NCBI GenBank assembly: GCA_016463365.1
Contig: JAEMRJ010000104.1
Coordinates: 1-7,958 of the forward strand
DNA length: 7,958 nucleotides
DNA from: Thermoleophilaceae bacterium
GTDB lineage: Bacteria; Actinomycetota; Thermoleophilia; Solirubrobacterales; JACPNS01
Reading direction: 5' to 3'
Under the pieces are notes generated by a model. The model was not told the origin of the DNA, did no database searches, and saw only the letters and a list, made by a program, of their open reading frames with translations. Shown in pieces: positions 1 to 6,087 of the stretch. Position 1 is the stretch's first letter. Every line of letters begins with the position of its first letter. The position numbers and the translations under genes are program-made.

Positions 1-612
1 GAGACCGACAAGGTCCACCGCTTCAACCACTGGAACCTCTCGACCTGGGGGATCGGCGCCGAGGTCAGCGAGCAGCAGTGGCGCGCGGTTCTGCGTCAGT
101 TGATCGCGGTCGGGTACGTGCGGGTGGATCCAGACCACTTCAACGTTCTGCGTCTGGCCGGCGACTGGCGTGAGTTCGTCAAGAGCGATGATCCGCTTCA
201 GTTGCGCGTCGCAGTCAAGAAGGAGCGCGCTAGCAAGAAGCGCACGGCGGCAGTTGCCGAAGGCGAAGACCCGCTGACGCCGGACGACGAGCTGCTCTTT
301 GAGGCGCTGCGCACCTGGCGCAAGGCCGAGGCCGACGAGCGCGGAGTCCCGGCCTACGTGATCTTCGACAACAAGACGCTGCGCGGGATCGCTCGCACGC
401 GCCCTTCAACGATCGAGCAGCTGTCTGAAGTCAAGGGCGTCGGCGCGGCGAAACTCGAAACGTACGGAGCGGTCGTGCTGAGCCGCGTTTCAGAAGCTCC
501 TCACGACGACGGACGCGATCATGATGAAGCTCCGGATCCGGGGTATCCAATGGTCCATCCTGACGAACCGGTTGATCACACCAGCGACGAATCATCGGCA
601 ATCAGCTCCTGA
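1..612 (+). CDS. recQ: ATP-dependent DNA helicase RecQ, C-terminal part (5' end outside window)
   Basis: The reading frame is open from base 1 and ends at TGA 610-612, giving 203 residues of a protein that starts upstream. The first ~65 residues match the winged-helix end of the RQC domain (the LSTWGIGAEVSEQQWRAVLRQLI stretch resembles the LSTYGIG..LS...WR.L.RQLI pattern of RecQ). Residues ~95-163 (about 283-489) form an HRDC domain, with a DDELLFEALRTWR helix and the GVGAAKLETYG signature. RecQ unwinds DNA 3' to 5' in recombination and fork repair; RQC and HRDC bind DNA and tune substrate choice. The helicase core and the RQC zinc cysteines would lie upstream, so activity cannot be judged here. 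A 40-residue Asp/His/Pro-rich tail follows HRDC and looks disordered. The ATP-dependent helicase call is from family knowledge. Confidence 0.93.
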   Translation, partial: ETDKVHRFNHWNLSTWGIGAEVSEQQWRAVLRQLIAVGYVRVDPDHFNVLRLAGDWREFVKSDDPLQLRVAVKKERASKKRTAAVAEGEDPLTPDDELLFEALRTWRKAEADERGVPAYVIFDNKTLRGIARTRPSTIEQLSEVKGVGAAKLETYGAVVLSRVSEAPHDDGRDHDEAPDPGYPMVHPDEPVDHTSDESSAISS

Positions 613-647
613 CAGGTAGAAAGTCATCCGTTCTGTCTTCCGCCCCG

Positions 648-653
648 TATGTT
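648..653 (+). promoter_or_regulatory. Possible -10 element ahead of the SRPBCC gene
   Basis: TATGTT fits the TANNNT -10 pattern and would start transcription near base 660, leaving a leader of only about 5 bases before ATG 665. No convincing -35 hexamer lies 16-18 bases upstream, and the gene could equally be read through from recQ. The rest of the 613-664 gap shows only a weak 5-bp inverted repeat. Confidence 0.22.
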
Positions 654-664
654 GATTCAGAGCC

Positions 665-1165
665 ATGACGCCAAAACTTCCACAAATAGATTTCGCGTCC
701 GACGAGTTGAAGCTGGAGGGCGCCAGCATCGTCAGCCAGGAGCAGTTCATCGCCCGTCCGCGGGCCGAGGTATTCGCCTTCTTCAGCGAGCCGCGCAATC
801 TCGAGCGCCTGACGCCGCCGTGGCTGAACTTTGAGATAGTTGAGATCCCCGAGCAGCTCAGCGAAGGGGCGTTGATCCGGTACAAGCTCCGGCTGCACGG
901 CCTGACGATCCACTGGACCACCCGCATCGAAGACTGGTCTCCCGACACGGGCTTCGTCGACACGCAGATCGCCGGTCCGTACTCGATGTGGCATCACACC
1001 CACGAGTTCGAAGAGGTCGAGGGCGGGACGCTTGTCCGTGATCTGGTCCGCTACCGCGTGCCTTTCGGACCGCTGGGCGAAGTGATCCGCCGCGCGATGG
1101 TCGCGCCGGACACGAAGAAGATTTTCGAATTCCGGCGCGAGAAGCTCGAGGCCGAGTTCAGCTAG
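665..1165 (+). CDS. SRPBCC (START/Bet v 1-like) ligand-binding family protein
   Basis: A complete 166-residue protein. An SRPBCC-type helix-grip core runs from about residue 22 to the end: an F.ARPRAEVFAFFSEPRNLERLTPPWL opening, then GPYSMWHHTHEF near 104-115, DLVRYRVPFGPLGE near 126-139 and a closing helix with IFEFRREKL. This is the pattern of the cyclase/dehydrase-like and CoxG-like SRPBCC proteins, which bind a hydrophobic ligand in a deep pocket. No ligand or reaction can be named from sequence. There is no signal peptide or membrane helix, so it is probably cytoplasmic. ATG 665 is chosen because an in-frame stop (TGA 653-655) lies just upstream. There is no good Shine-Dalgarno. It lies 52 bases after recQ on the same strand and may be co-transcribed. 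Its stop overlaps the stop of the convergent pucR gene. Confidence 0.85.
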   Translation: MTPKLPQIDFASDELKLEGASIVSQEQFIARPRAEVFAFFSEPRNLERLTPPWLNFEIVEIPEQLSEGALIRYKLRLHGLTIHWTTRIEDWSPDTGFVDTQIAGPYSMWHHTHEFEEVEGGTLVRDLVRYRVPFGPLGEVIRRAMVAPDTKKIFEFRREKLEAEFS

Positions 1166-2424
1166 CCCGCTGCCGGGATGCGCCCACCCTCAACGCCCGG
1201 TTCATAAGCCGGGCCGCCGGGGTTGGCAATGCCGAGCACGCGCATCGACTTCAGGCCCAGCGAGAGTCGCTCGCGGCCGTCCGTTGACGAGCAGTCAAGC
1301 CCGGTGAGGTCCTTCACGCGCTCAAGGCGGTAGCGGATCGTGTGCCTGTGCGTGAAGAGGCGCTGCGCCGTCCCGGCAACGTTGCCGTCGGCCGCCAAAA
1401 AGGTGTCGACCGTGTGCACGAGGTTGGTCTCGTACTGGTCGTCGTAGCTCACCAGAGGCTCGATCGTCTCGGCGTAGAAGCGGTGGAGCTCGGCCGGGTC
1501 GTCGCACAGCGCCGGGAGCAGCAGCCGGTAGGCGCCCGTGTCCTCGAAGCTGAGCAGGTTGCCGGCACCGTTGGCCTCGGCGACGTTGACTGCGAGCAGG
1601 GCTTCCTGGCCGGCGCGGTAAAGGTCGGCTGGCTCGCTCGTGATGCGGCCGTGACCGACGGTGAAGTTGAACTCGCCGAGCGTCGCCTCGAGCTCTTCGC
1701 GGATCGTGTTCGCGGCCTTGGCGACCGACTCTGGTTCGGAGCTGGGCAGCAGGACGTAGACCTCGCCGGCCTGGGACCCCGGCCTTTCGACCTGAGCGGT
1801 GACCACGCGCGGATGCAGAGATCGCGCGACGCGCTCGACCACGAGCAACAGGCGTGCGCGCCAGTCGTCGCCGACGGCCTTGCGCGGGGTGGCGCGTGCC
1901 AGGACAAACGCGCAACCGCGCTCAACTTCGATGCCGAGTTCTTCGGCGCGAGCCGTGACGTCGGCGGCGTCCTTGGTGACTCCGTTGATCAGGTCACCGA
2001 TGAATCCGCTCGCGACCATCTGGTCTGCGCGCTCGGGCGCGAGCGTGCGCTCGACCTCGAGGGCGATCAGTGTTGCGACCATGCGCAGGGTGACCGCGTC
2101 GAACCCCTCGGAGCGGCGCGAGCGGACACGCAGCGAACCGACGGCTTTCTCTGCGACTTTCAGTTCTTGGATGACGGTGCCGCCCTCACCGGCAAGCAGA
2201 CGGCGTTCGTCTTCTGGCGAGGCGGCGGCAACCGCCAGCACAGCGCTGCGACTGTCGATCACGGCCAGCGAGGACTCAAGCGCGGCGGCAGCCGCGCGCG
2301 TGACTGCCGTGAGGCCGGTGCCGGCCTCGACTGCGGTCGAGATCGCATCGAGTTTGCTCAGGGGCGAAGCGGCCTGGTCGTTTCCAGCGGTCGTTTTCGC
2401 CGACGGTTCAGAAGCTTTGGGCAC
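1162..2424 (-). CDS. PucR/CdaR-type transcriptional regulator with C-terminal helix-turn-helix
   Basis: A 420-residue protein starting at GTG 2424. Residues ~333-395 are a PucR-type C-terminal HTH: DTFLAADGNVAGTAQRLFTH, then RHTIRYRLERVKDLTGLD and a final helix around RERLSLGLKSMRVL. This is the closely conserved N..TA..LF.HR.TIRYRL pattern. Residues ~165-285 look like the degenerate GGDEF-like middle domain of CdaR/PucR proteins, and ~30-128 a GAF-like or PucR-type sensory region. There is no N-terminal HTH. Such proteins usually activate nearby catabolic or transport genes on binding a small molecule; the effector and targets cannot be told here, and its neighbours are housekeeping genes. 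A 25-residue Gly/Pro-rich tail follows the HTH. The start fits a leaderless transcript: a -10-like TATGCT ends 7 bases upstream, and no Shine-Dalgarno is visible. Confidence 0.88.
   Translation of the reverse strand: MPKASEPSAKTTAGNDQAASPLSKLDAISTAVEAGTGLTAVTRAAAAALESSLAVIDSRSAVLAVAAASPEDERRLLAGEGGTVIQELKVAEKAVGSLRVRSRRSEGFDAVTLRMVATLIALEVERTLAPERADQMVASGFIGDLINGVTKDAADVTARAEELGIEVERGCAFVLARATPRKAVGDDWRARLLLVVERVARSLHPRVVTAQVERPGSQAGEVYVLLPSSEPESVAKAANTIREELEATLGEFNFTVGHGRITSEPADLYRAGQEALLAVNVAEANGAGNLLSFEDTGAYRLLLPALCDDPAELHRFYAETIEPLVSYDDQYETNLVHTVDTFLAADGNVAGTAQRLFTHRHTIRYRLERVKDLTGLDCSSTDGRERLSLGLKSMRVLGIANPGGPAYEPGVEGGRIPAAG
1195..1214 (+). terminator. GC-rich hairpin past the SRPBCC stop, inside the 3' end of pucR
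   Basis: GCCCGG (1195-1200) and CCGGGC (1209-1214) form a perfect 6-bp stem. A G-T and a T-A pair can extend it inward to 8 bp with a CATA loop. It begins 30 bases after the SRPBCC stop codon, so it is well placed to end + strand transcription coming from recQ and the SRPBCC gene. There is no T-run after the stem, so it is not a classical intrinsic terminator. It lies within the coding tail of pucR, where composition alone could produce it. Confidence 0.3.
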
Positions 2425-2430
2425 CCGTCA

Positions 2431-2460
2431 AGCATAAGGACGCCGATCGGCTCTCTTCAG
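2431..2460 (-). promoter_or_regulatory. Putative leaderless promoter of the pucR-family gene
   Basis: Read on the - strand, CTGAAG (2460-2455) and TATGCT (2436-2431) are separated by 18 bases. The -10 has the TANNNT form and its last T is 7 bases before the G of the GTG start at 2424, so transcription would begin at or within a base of the start codon. This matches the arrangement known for leaderless actinobacterial genes. The -35 match is weak (3 of 6). The rest of the 2425-2485 gap holds a palindrome and a hairpin described separately. Confidence 0.4.
2442..2451. promoter_or_regulatory. 10-bp palindrome GCCGATCGGC in the putative pucR promoter spacer
   Basis: The perfect palindrome lies between the proposed -35 and -10 hexamers and could be an operator for self-regulation. 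GATC-centred words are very common in this window, so chance occurrence is quite likely. Confidence 0.2.
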
Positions 2461-2464
2461 GCCG

Positions 2465-2479
2465 GCGCGATCTTCGCGC
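2465..2479 (-). terminator. Short hairpin after the small membrane protein gene
   Basis: On the - strand GCGCGA (2479-2474), loop AGA, TCGCGC (2470-2465) form a perfect 6-bp stem, starting 6 bases after the stop codon (2488-2486) of the 79-residue gene. It sits where the six-gene operon would end before pucR. It has no T-run, so it could be a weak or factor-dependent terminator, a processing hairpin that protects the 3' end, or nothing. Confidence 0.27.
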
Positions 2480-2485
2480 GGATCC

Positions 2486-2725
2486 TCAGATTTCTTCGCC
2501 GAAAAGCGCGAAGAATCCAAGTCCGATCATCGCGCCCAGACCGAGCATTGCGACCAACACGTAGAGCGATAGAAACAGTGCTGAGACGCGCTCCCAGGTG
2601 CGGCCGTAGGAGTTCCATGCCGGCCAGGCGATCAGCACGCTGAATGCGATCAGCACAACGCCGGCGCCAACGGCACCGGCGATCAGCGCGTACTGAGCCA
2701 GCTGGGATTCAGTCAGAGCGAACAT
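2486..2725 (-). CDS. Small two-helix membrane protein of unknown function
   Basis: A 79-residue protein that I do not recognise. Residues ~11-36 and ~47-75 are long hydrophobic stretches, so it is very likely an inner-membrane hairpin. A short polar turn (NSYGRTWER, 38-46) carrying the positive charges lies between them, which places the turn in the cytoplasm and both ends outside by the positive-inside rule. The C-terminus is acidic (FGEEI). ATG 2725 directly abuts the TAG stop of the DedA-PAP2 gene (TAGATG), and no Shine-Dalgarno is seen, so translation probably depends on reinitiation after the upstream gene. That coupling is the main reason to accept it as real and suggests an expression ratio tied to DedA-PAP2. 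A role as an accessory subunit is inference only. A long reading frame on the opposite strand overlaps its 3' half but lacks protein-like features. Confidence 0.72.
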   Translation of the reverse strand: MFALTESQLAQYALIAGAVGAGVVLIAFSVLIAWPAWNSYGRTWERVSALFLSLYVLVAMLGLGAMIGLGFFALFGEEI

Positions 2726-4342
2726 CTAGTCAACTTTATCGACGGGGGTAGTTGCGTCCGCCGCCCTCAGCTTGCGGATGTGCAGTAACAGCAGGGCGAG
2801 CGCGGCGAACGTCGCTGTGATCGTGCCGGTCAGCGCAGCTCCGCCGATCACGTCACTCAGGTAGTGCGCCCGCAGATAAACGCGGCTCAGGCCGACGGCT
2901 GCCGCGAGTGCGATCGCTATCACCACAAGCGTCGCTCGGACGACTATGTCGCGGACCCGCTCGAGCGTCACAGCGATTGTCACGTAGGTGATTGCGTAGG
3001 CGGCGTGGCCGGACGGGAATGATGAACCGCTGGTCGCAACCAGCGATCCGGTCGGACGAGGTACGTCGGTCCAGTCTTTGATTGCGTTCGAGAGGATCGC
3101 CGCGAGCGCGAGCGAAAAAACGAGCACGAGCGCCTCGGGCACTCGCCGTCGCGAGACGCAGTAGCCGGCAGCCACCAGCGTGAATGCGCCCGCCACGGGG
3201 AGCGAGCCGAACTGAGTGACCAGTTCAGCAAAGCTGTTGAGCCAGTCCGTACGGATCGAGTCGGCGACGCGAAATGCCGCATCGTTGATCTTCGTCGTGA
3301 AGGTCGTCGGCCAGTCGAGCGCCTGGATCGTGAAGAAGTAGAGCGTGTAGGCGGCGGTGACCAGCACGGCCATCACGGTCGTGAATTCCAGCCCGAGTCC
3401 GCCCGGCGTGAAGCGCTGCCACGCGAACTTCAGCTGCGGACCGAAGAAGCGGACGATCGGAAAGACGATGCGATCCCACGCCCGACGCACCGGCTTGATC
3501 ACGAGCGCGCGCCGCGGGTGTTCGCGCTCCTGCTGGTCAAGCCAGGCAGTCAGCTTTGCGCGTTCTTCGGGCTTGCGAAAGCGCTTGAACAGATACACGA
3601 TCAGAACGATCGTCCCGACGAGCCATCCGAAGATCAGCACGCCGCGTTCGGCCCAGTGGATCACGGCTTCGAGATTGTTCGCGAAGATGTAGCCGAGCAG
3701 GCAGAAGAACGACGCCCAGAGACCTGACCCGATGATGTCGTAGGGAACGAAGCGGCGGTAGGGCATCTTCGAGGAGCCGGCGATGAACGGCGCGAGGGCG
3801 CGGACCAGGCCGATGAAGCGACCGACCAGGATCGTTTTGCCGCCGTGCTGATCCATGTACTTCTCGACCTGTTCGAGCCGCGGCTCGGTGATCTGCAGCC
3901 GCTTGCCGTGCTTGACCATGAAATCACGGCCGAGCCGGCGTCCGAAGTAGAAGCTTGTCGAGTCGCCCAGGAACGCGGCGGCCCAGACGAGTCCGATCAG
4001 CAGGCGGATGTCGATCACGCCCTGTCCGGCGACCACGCCGCCGACCACCACGGCGGCCTCGCCCGGCGCGATCAGACCTACGAATGCCCCGGTCTCGAGA
4101 AACGCCAGAACCGTGACGAGCAGATAGGTCCATTTGCCCAACGCGCCGGAGATGTCTTCGAGCACCTTCTCTGGCTGGGGCAGACTTTCGAACGCGCCGG
4201 CCGCGTAGAGGGCAAGTCCGAGTATTCCGACGACCGAGATGATCTTGCGCTCGGTGTTGAGCTTGCCGGTCCGCCAGCGCTGGAATGCGACGGGTAACCA
4301 CATCGCCGCGGCTACGGCGGCTGTGACCTGGATGCCGTTCAC
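2726..4342 (-). CDS. Fusion of a DedA-family membrane transporter and a PAP2 lipid phosphatase
   Basis: 538 residues, polytopic membrane protein. Two extra N-terminal helices (~5-20, ~33-50) precede a DedA domain (~68-255). That domain has the E83 and PGE (93-95) region, GDSTSFYFGRRLG (126-138), and GRF (174-176) with R181 and P185. A charged, probably cytoplasmic linker (~253-310) leads to a PAP2 domain (~320-520). The full phosphatase signature is intact: K422-x6-R429-P430, PSGH (443-446) and SR (486-487) with H493 and D497. DedA proteins include undecaprenyl phosphate translocases. PAP2 enzymes dephosphorylate lipids such as undecaprenyl diphosphate or phosphatidyl phosphates, usually on the outer face. 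A joint role in lipid-carrier recycling is inference; phospholipid handling is the alternative. GTG 4342 is supported by a GGAG site 7 bases upstream and overlaps the ispE stop by 4 bases (GTGA). DedA/PAP2 fusions are a known architecture. Confidence 0.92.
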   Translation of the reverse strand: MNGIQVTAAVAAAMWLPVAFQRWRTGKLNTERKIISVVGILGLALYAAGAFESLPQPEKVLEDISGALGKWTYLLVTVLAFLETGAFVGLIAPGEAAVVVGGVVAGQGVIDIRLLIGLVWAAAFLGDSTSFYFGRRLGRDFMVKHGKRLQITEPRLEQVEKYMDQHGGKTILVGRFIGLVRALAPFIAGSSKMPYRRFVPYDIIGSGLWASFFCLLGYIFANNLEAVIHWAERGVLIFGWLVGTIVLIVYLFKRFRKPEERAKLTAWLDQQEREHPRRALVIKPVRRAWDRIVFPIVRFFGPQLKFAWQRFTPGGLGLEFTTVMAVLVTAAYTLYFFTIQALDWPTTFTTKINDAAFRVADSIRTDWLNSFAELVTQFGSLPVAGAFTLVAAGYCVSRRRVPEALVLVFSLALAAILSNAIKDWTDVPRPTGSLVATSGSSFPSGHAAYAITYVTIAVTLERVRDIVVRATLVVIAIALAAAVGLSRVYLRAHYLSDVIGGAALTGTITATFAALALLLLHIRKLRAADATTPVDKVD

Positions 4343-5229
4343 TCGACATCTCCAAAGGACGCGGCGACGGGAAACGCGGCGTGGGCGATGTGGCCCGCAT
4401 CGACCAGTTCATGCGCAGCGGTTTCGGCCGCCTCACGCCCGTCGAAGATTCCGAAACTCGTGGGGCCGGAACCCGTGAATGCCGCCGCGAGCGCCCCGTG
4501 CTTCCTGAGCTCGGCGGGCAGGCCGGCGAGCTCCGGGCGTAGAGCGACGATCGCCGGCTCAAGCGCGTTCTCGACGAGACCACACAGCTGGTCAAGGTCG
4601 ACTCCGGCGGAGATCCTCTCAAGCAGCGACTCTTCGCGCTGGACGATCTCGGGCTCCGGAAGATTTATGCGGTCTGACTGGTTGAACACTTCGCCAGTTG
4701 AAAGTCCCAACTGTTGCTCGATGATCACGTAGAAGCGACTTGCTGCGTCGTAGAGGCACTCCGGCTGGATCGGCGCGACGCGTTCTCCTGCGCCGTGCAC
4801 CAGAGCCGCGCCCGGGACCAGCTGACTCGGAACATCAGCGCCAAGTGGAAATGCGATTCGTTCGTACTCCCAGATCGGCCGCTTCGCGATCGCAGCTGCA
4901 AGGCGCAGCGCGGCGGCAGCATCGGCGCTGCCTCCGCCCATTCCGGCGGCCACCGGTATCCGCTTCTCGATCGTGACCTCCAGCGGGGGCGAAGCCAACA
5001 ACCCGGCTTCGCGCGCCGCACGAAGCGCTTGCTCGACAAGATTCTCGCCTTCGACTCCGTCGCAGATGACGCGATCACGGTCCCCGTCGATCTCGCGCGC
5101 GATCAGCGTGTCCGAGAGCGAAACCGATTCAAAGAGCGAGGCAATCTCATGCAATCCGTCGGGCCTGGTCGGCCCCAGATAGAGGCAGAGGTTGAGCTTG
5201 CCCGGCGCTTCCACGCGAAGCTCGTTCAT
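4339..5229 (-). CDS. ispE: 4-diphosphocytidyl-2-C-methyl-D-erythritol kinase (IspE)
   Basis: A 296-residue GHMP-family kinase of usual length. It phosphorylates the 2-hydroxyl of CDP-methylerythritol with ATP, the fourth step of the MEP pathway to isopentenyl diphosphate, in the cytoplasm. Visible signatures: PGKLNLCLYLG near residues 9-19, with the catalytic lysine at K11, followed by R22-P-D-G-L-H; the glycine-rich ATP loop PVAAGMGGGSADAAAAL (92-108); LGADVP (129-134), whose D132 corresponds to the catalytic aspartate; and TGSGPTSFGIF (252-262). After GADVP it has SQL rather than the frequent aromatic pair. ATG 5229 overlaps the rsmA stop (ATGA), so translation is probably coupled. No separate Shine-Dalgarno is seen. 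Downstream lies the DedA-PAP2 gene, whose possible polyprenyl phosphate substrates are built from this pathway. Confidence 0.96.
   Translation of the reverse strand: MNELRVEAPGKLNLCLYLGPTRPDGLHEIASLFESVSLSDTLIAREIDGDRDRVICDGVEGENLVEQALRAAREAGLLASPPLEVTIEKRIPVAAGMGGGSADAAAALRLAAAIAKRPIWEYERIAFPLGADVPSQLVPGAALVHGAGERVAPIQPECLYDAASRFYVIIEQQLGLSTGEVFNQSDRINLPEPEIVQREESLLERISAGVDLDQLCGLVENALEPAIVALRPELAGLPAELRKHGALAAAFTGSGPTSFGIFDGREAAETAAHELVDAGHIAHAAFPVAASFGDVE
4350..4353 (-). promoter_or_regulatory. Shine-Dalgarno site setting the start of the DedA-PAP2 gene
   Basis: GGAG on the - strand lies 7 bases before GTG 4342, inside the last codons of ispE. It is the only clear ribosome binding site among the operon junctions in the window and fixes the GTG as the start. 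An ATG right after GGAG (4349-4347) is out of frame. Confidence 0.6.
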
Positions 5230-6077
5230 GCCGCCGGTCCGATCAGCGGCTGCAGCTGGCGGAACTGCGCGGCAGTGAGCTGCTCTGCGCGGGTGTTGGC
5301 TGCGAGCCCGATCTCCGCGAGCGCAGCCGCGGCACGCTCGCGGATCGACTTGTCGTCGCGGTTGGCGTGTGCGAGCGAACTGGCGAGCGGTTTGCGTCGG
5401 TGGGCGAAGGCGCCGTGGACCAGGTCGTTGAATCCTTCCGGCGGATTCGGTTCAGTGCGCTTGAGAGTCACCAGGGATGAGTCGACGTTGGGCACCGGAT
5501 GGAAAATATTTCGCGAGAGCTTGCGCGTAGCCGTCTCGCCGCAGACTGCCTGAACCAGCACTGAGGTTCCGGCGTAGAGCTTTCCTCCGGGCTTCGCGGT
5601 CAGGCGGTCGCCGACCTCGCGCTGGGACATGACGCAGCAGAGTTCGAGTTCGGGCAGCTCGTAGAACGACTTGATCACGCAGGTTGCGGCGACGTTGTAG
5701 GGAAGATTGGCGATCAGCTTGTTCGGGCGCGGATCGAGCGCGCCGTAGTCGATCTTCACCGCGTCGGCAAACACAAGACTTACGTTGGGCGTATCGCCGA
5801 TCGCATCCTCAAGTGGCGGACGGAGGGACTCGTCAATCTCGATCACGTGGACATGCTTTGCGCGTTCGGCCAGAAACTCGCTCAGCACTCCCAGACCGCC
5901 ACCGACTTCGAGCACCACGTCGCCCGGTCCGAGGCCCGACGCATCGCCGATCACCTCGAGGATGTTGTTGTCGATCAGGAAGTTCTGCCCGAGCTTGCGG
6001 CGGGGCTGGATGTCAAAGCGCAGCATCCGCTCGATCGAGGGCTGCGTCGGACTGGAGTAGTGCTCGTCGCCGGACAC
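5226..6077 (-). CDS. rsmA: 16S rRNA adenine(1518)-N6/adenine(1519)-N6 dimethyltransferase (RsmA/KsgA)
   Basis: 283 residues. It uses S-adenosylmethionine to dimethylate two adjacent adenines in the 3'-terminal hairpin of 16S rRNA, a late check on 30S assembly. Motifs: KLGQNFLID (28-36), the SAM-binding loop LEVGGGLGVLSEFL (56-69), acidic E80-I-D at the end of the next strand, NLPYN (124-128, catalytic motif IV), and FHPVPNVDSSLV (192-203). The C-terminal helical domain contains AFAHRRKPLASSLA (223-236). The chosen start is GTG 6077, 10 bases after the tatD stop. No Shine-Dalgarno supports it, and ATG 6026 (residue 18) is a reasonable alternative that keeps all conserved parts. The 3' end overlaps ispE by 4 bases. 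A kasugamycin-sensitivity role is known for the family. Confidence 0.95.
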   Translation of the reverse strand: MSGDEHYSSPTQPSIERMLRFDIQPRRKLGQNFLIDNNILEVIGDASGLGPGDVVLEVGGGLGVLSEFLAERAKHVHVIEIDESLRPPLEDAIGDTPNVSLVFADAVKIDYGALDPRPNKLIANLPYNVAATCVIKSFYELPELELCCVMSQREVGDRLTAKPGGKLYAGTSVLVQAVCGETATRKLSRNIFHPVPNVDSSLVTLKRTEPNPPEGFNDLVHGAFAHRRKPLASSLAHANRDDKSIRERAAAALAEIGLAANTRAEQLTAAQFRQLQPLIGPAA

Positions 6078-6087
6078 GGCGGCGTGG

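Noticed and set aside
611..637. Inverted repeat GACAG...CTGTC after the recQ stop as a terminator
   Set aside because: The stem is only 5 bp with a 17-base loop and no T-run; too weak to call.
649..834. ATG 649 frame upstream of the SRPBCC gene
   Set aside because: It is out of frame with the conserved protein, short, and its translation is unlike any family; ATG 665 gives the real protein.
602..1003. Two overlapping - strand frames opposite the SRPBCC gene
   Set aside because: The + strand frame carries the family's conserved GPYSMWHHTHEF and related motifs; the antisense frames show nothing recognisable.
1342..2643. 433-codon open frame on the + strand across pucR and the small membrane protein gene
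   Set aside because: It is antisense to a clear PucR-family protein, mirrors that gene's GC-rich codon pattern, has no recognisable domain, and is Arg/Gly/Asp-rich in the way of antisense frames. The opposite strand holds the conserved motifs.
4714..5553. 279-codon + strand frame over ispE and rsmA
   Set aside because: Its translation is low-complexity (Ser/Arg/Ala) and lies opposite intact GHMP kinase and KsgA motifs; it is a shadow of high GC.
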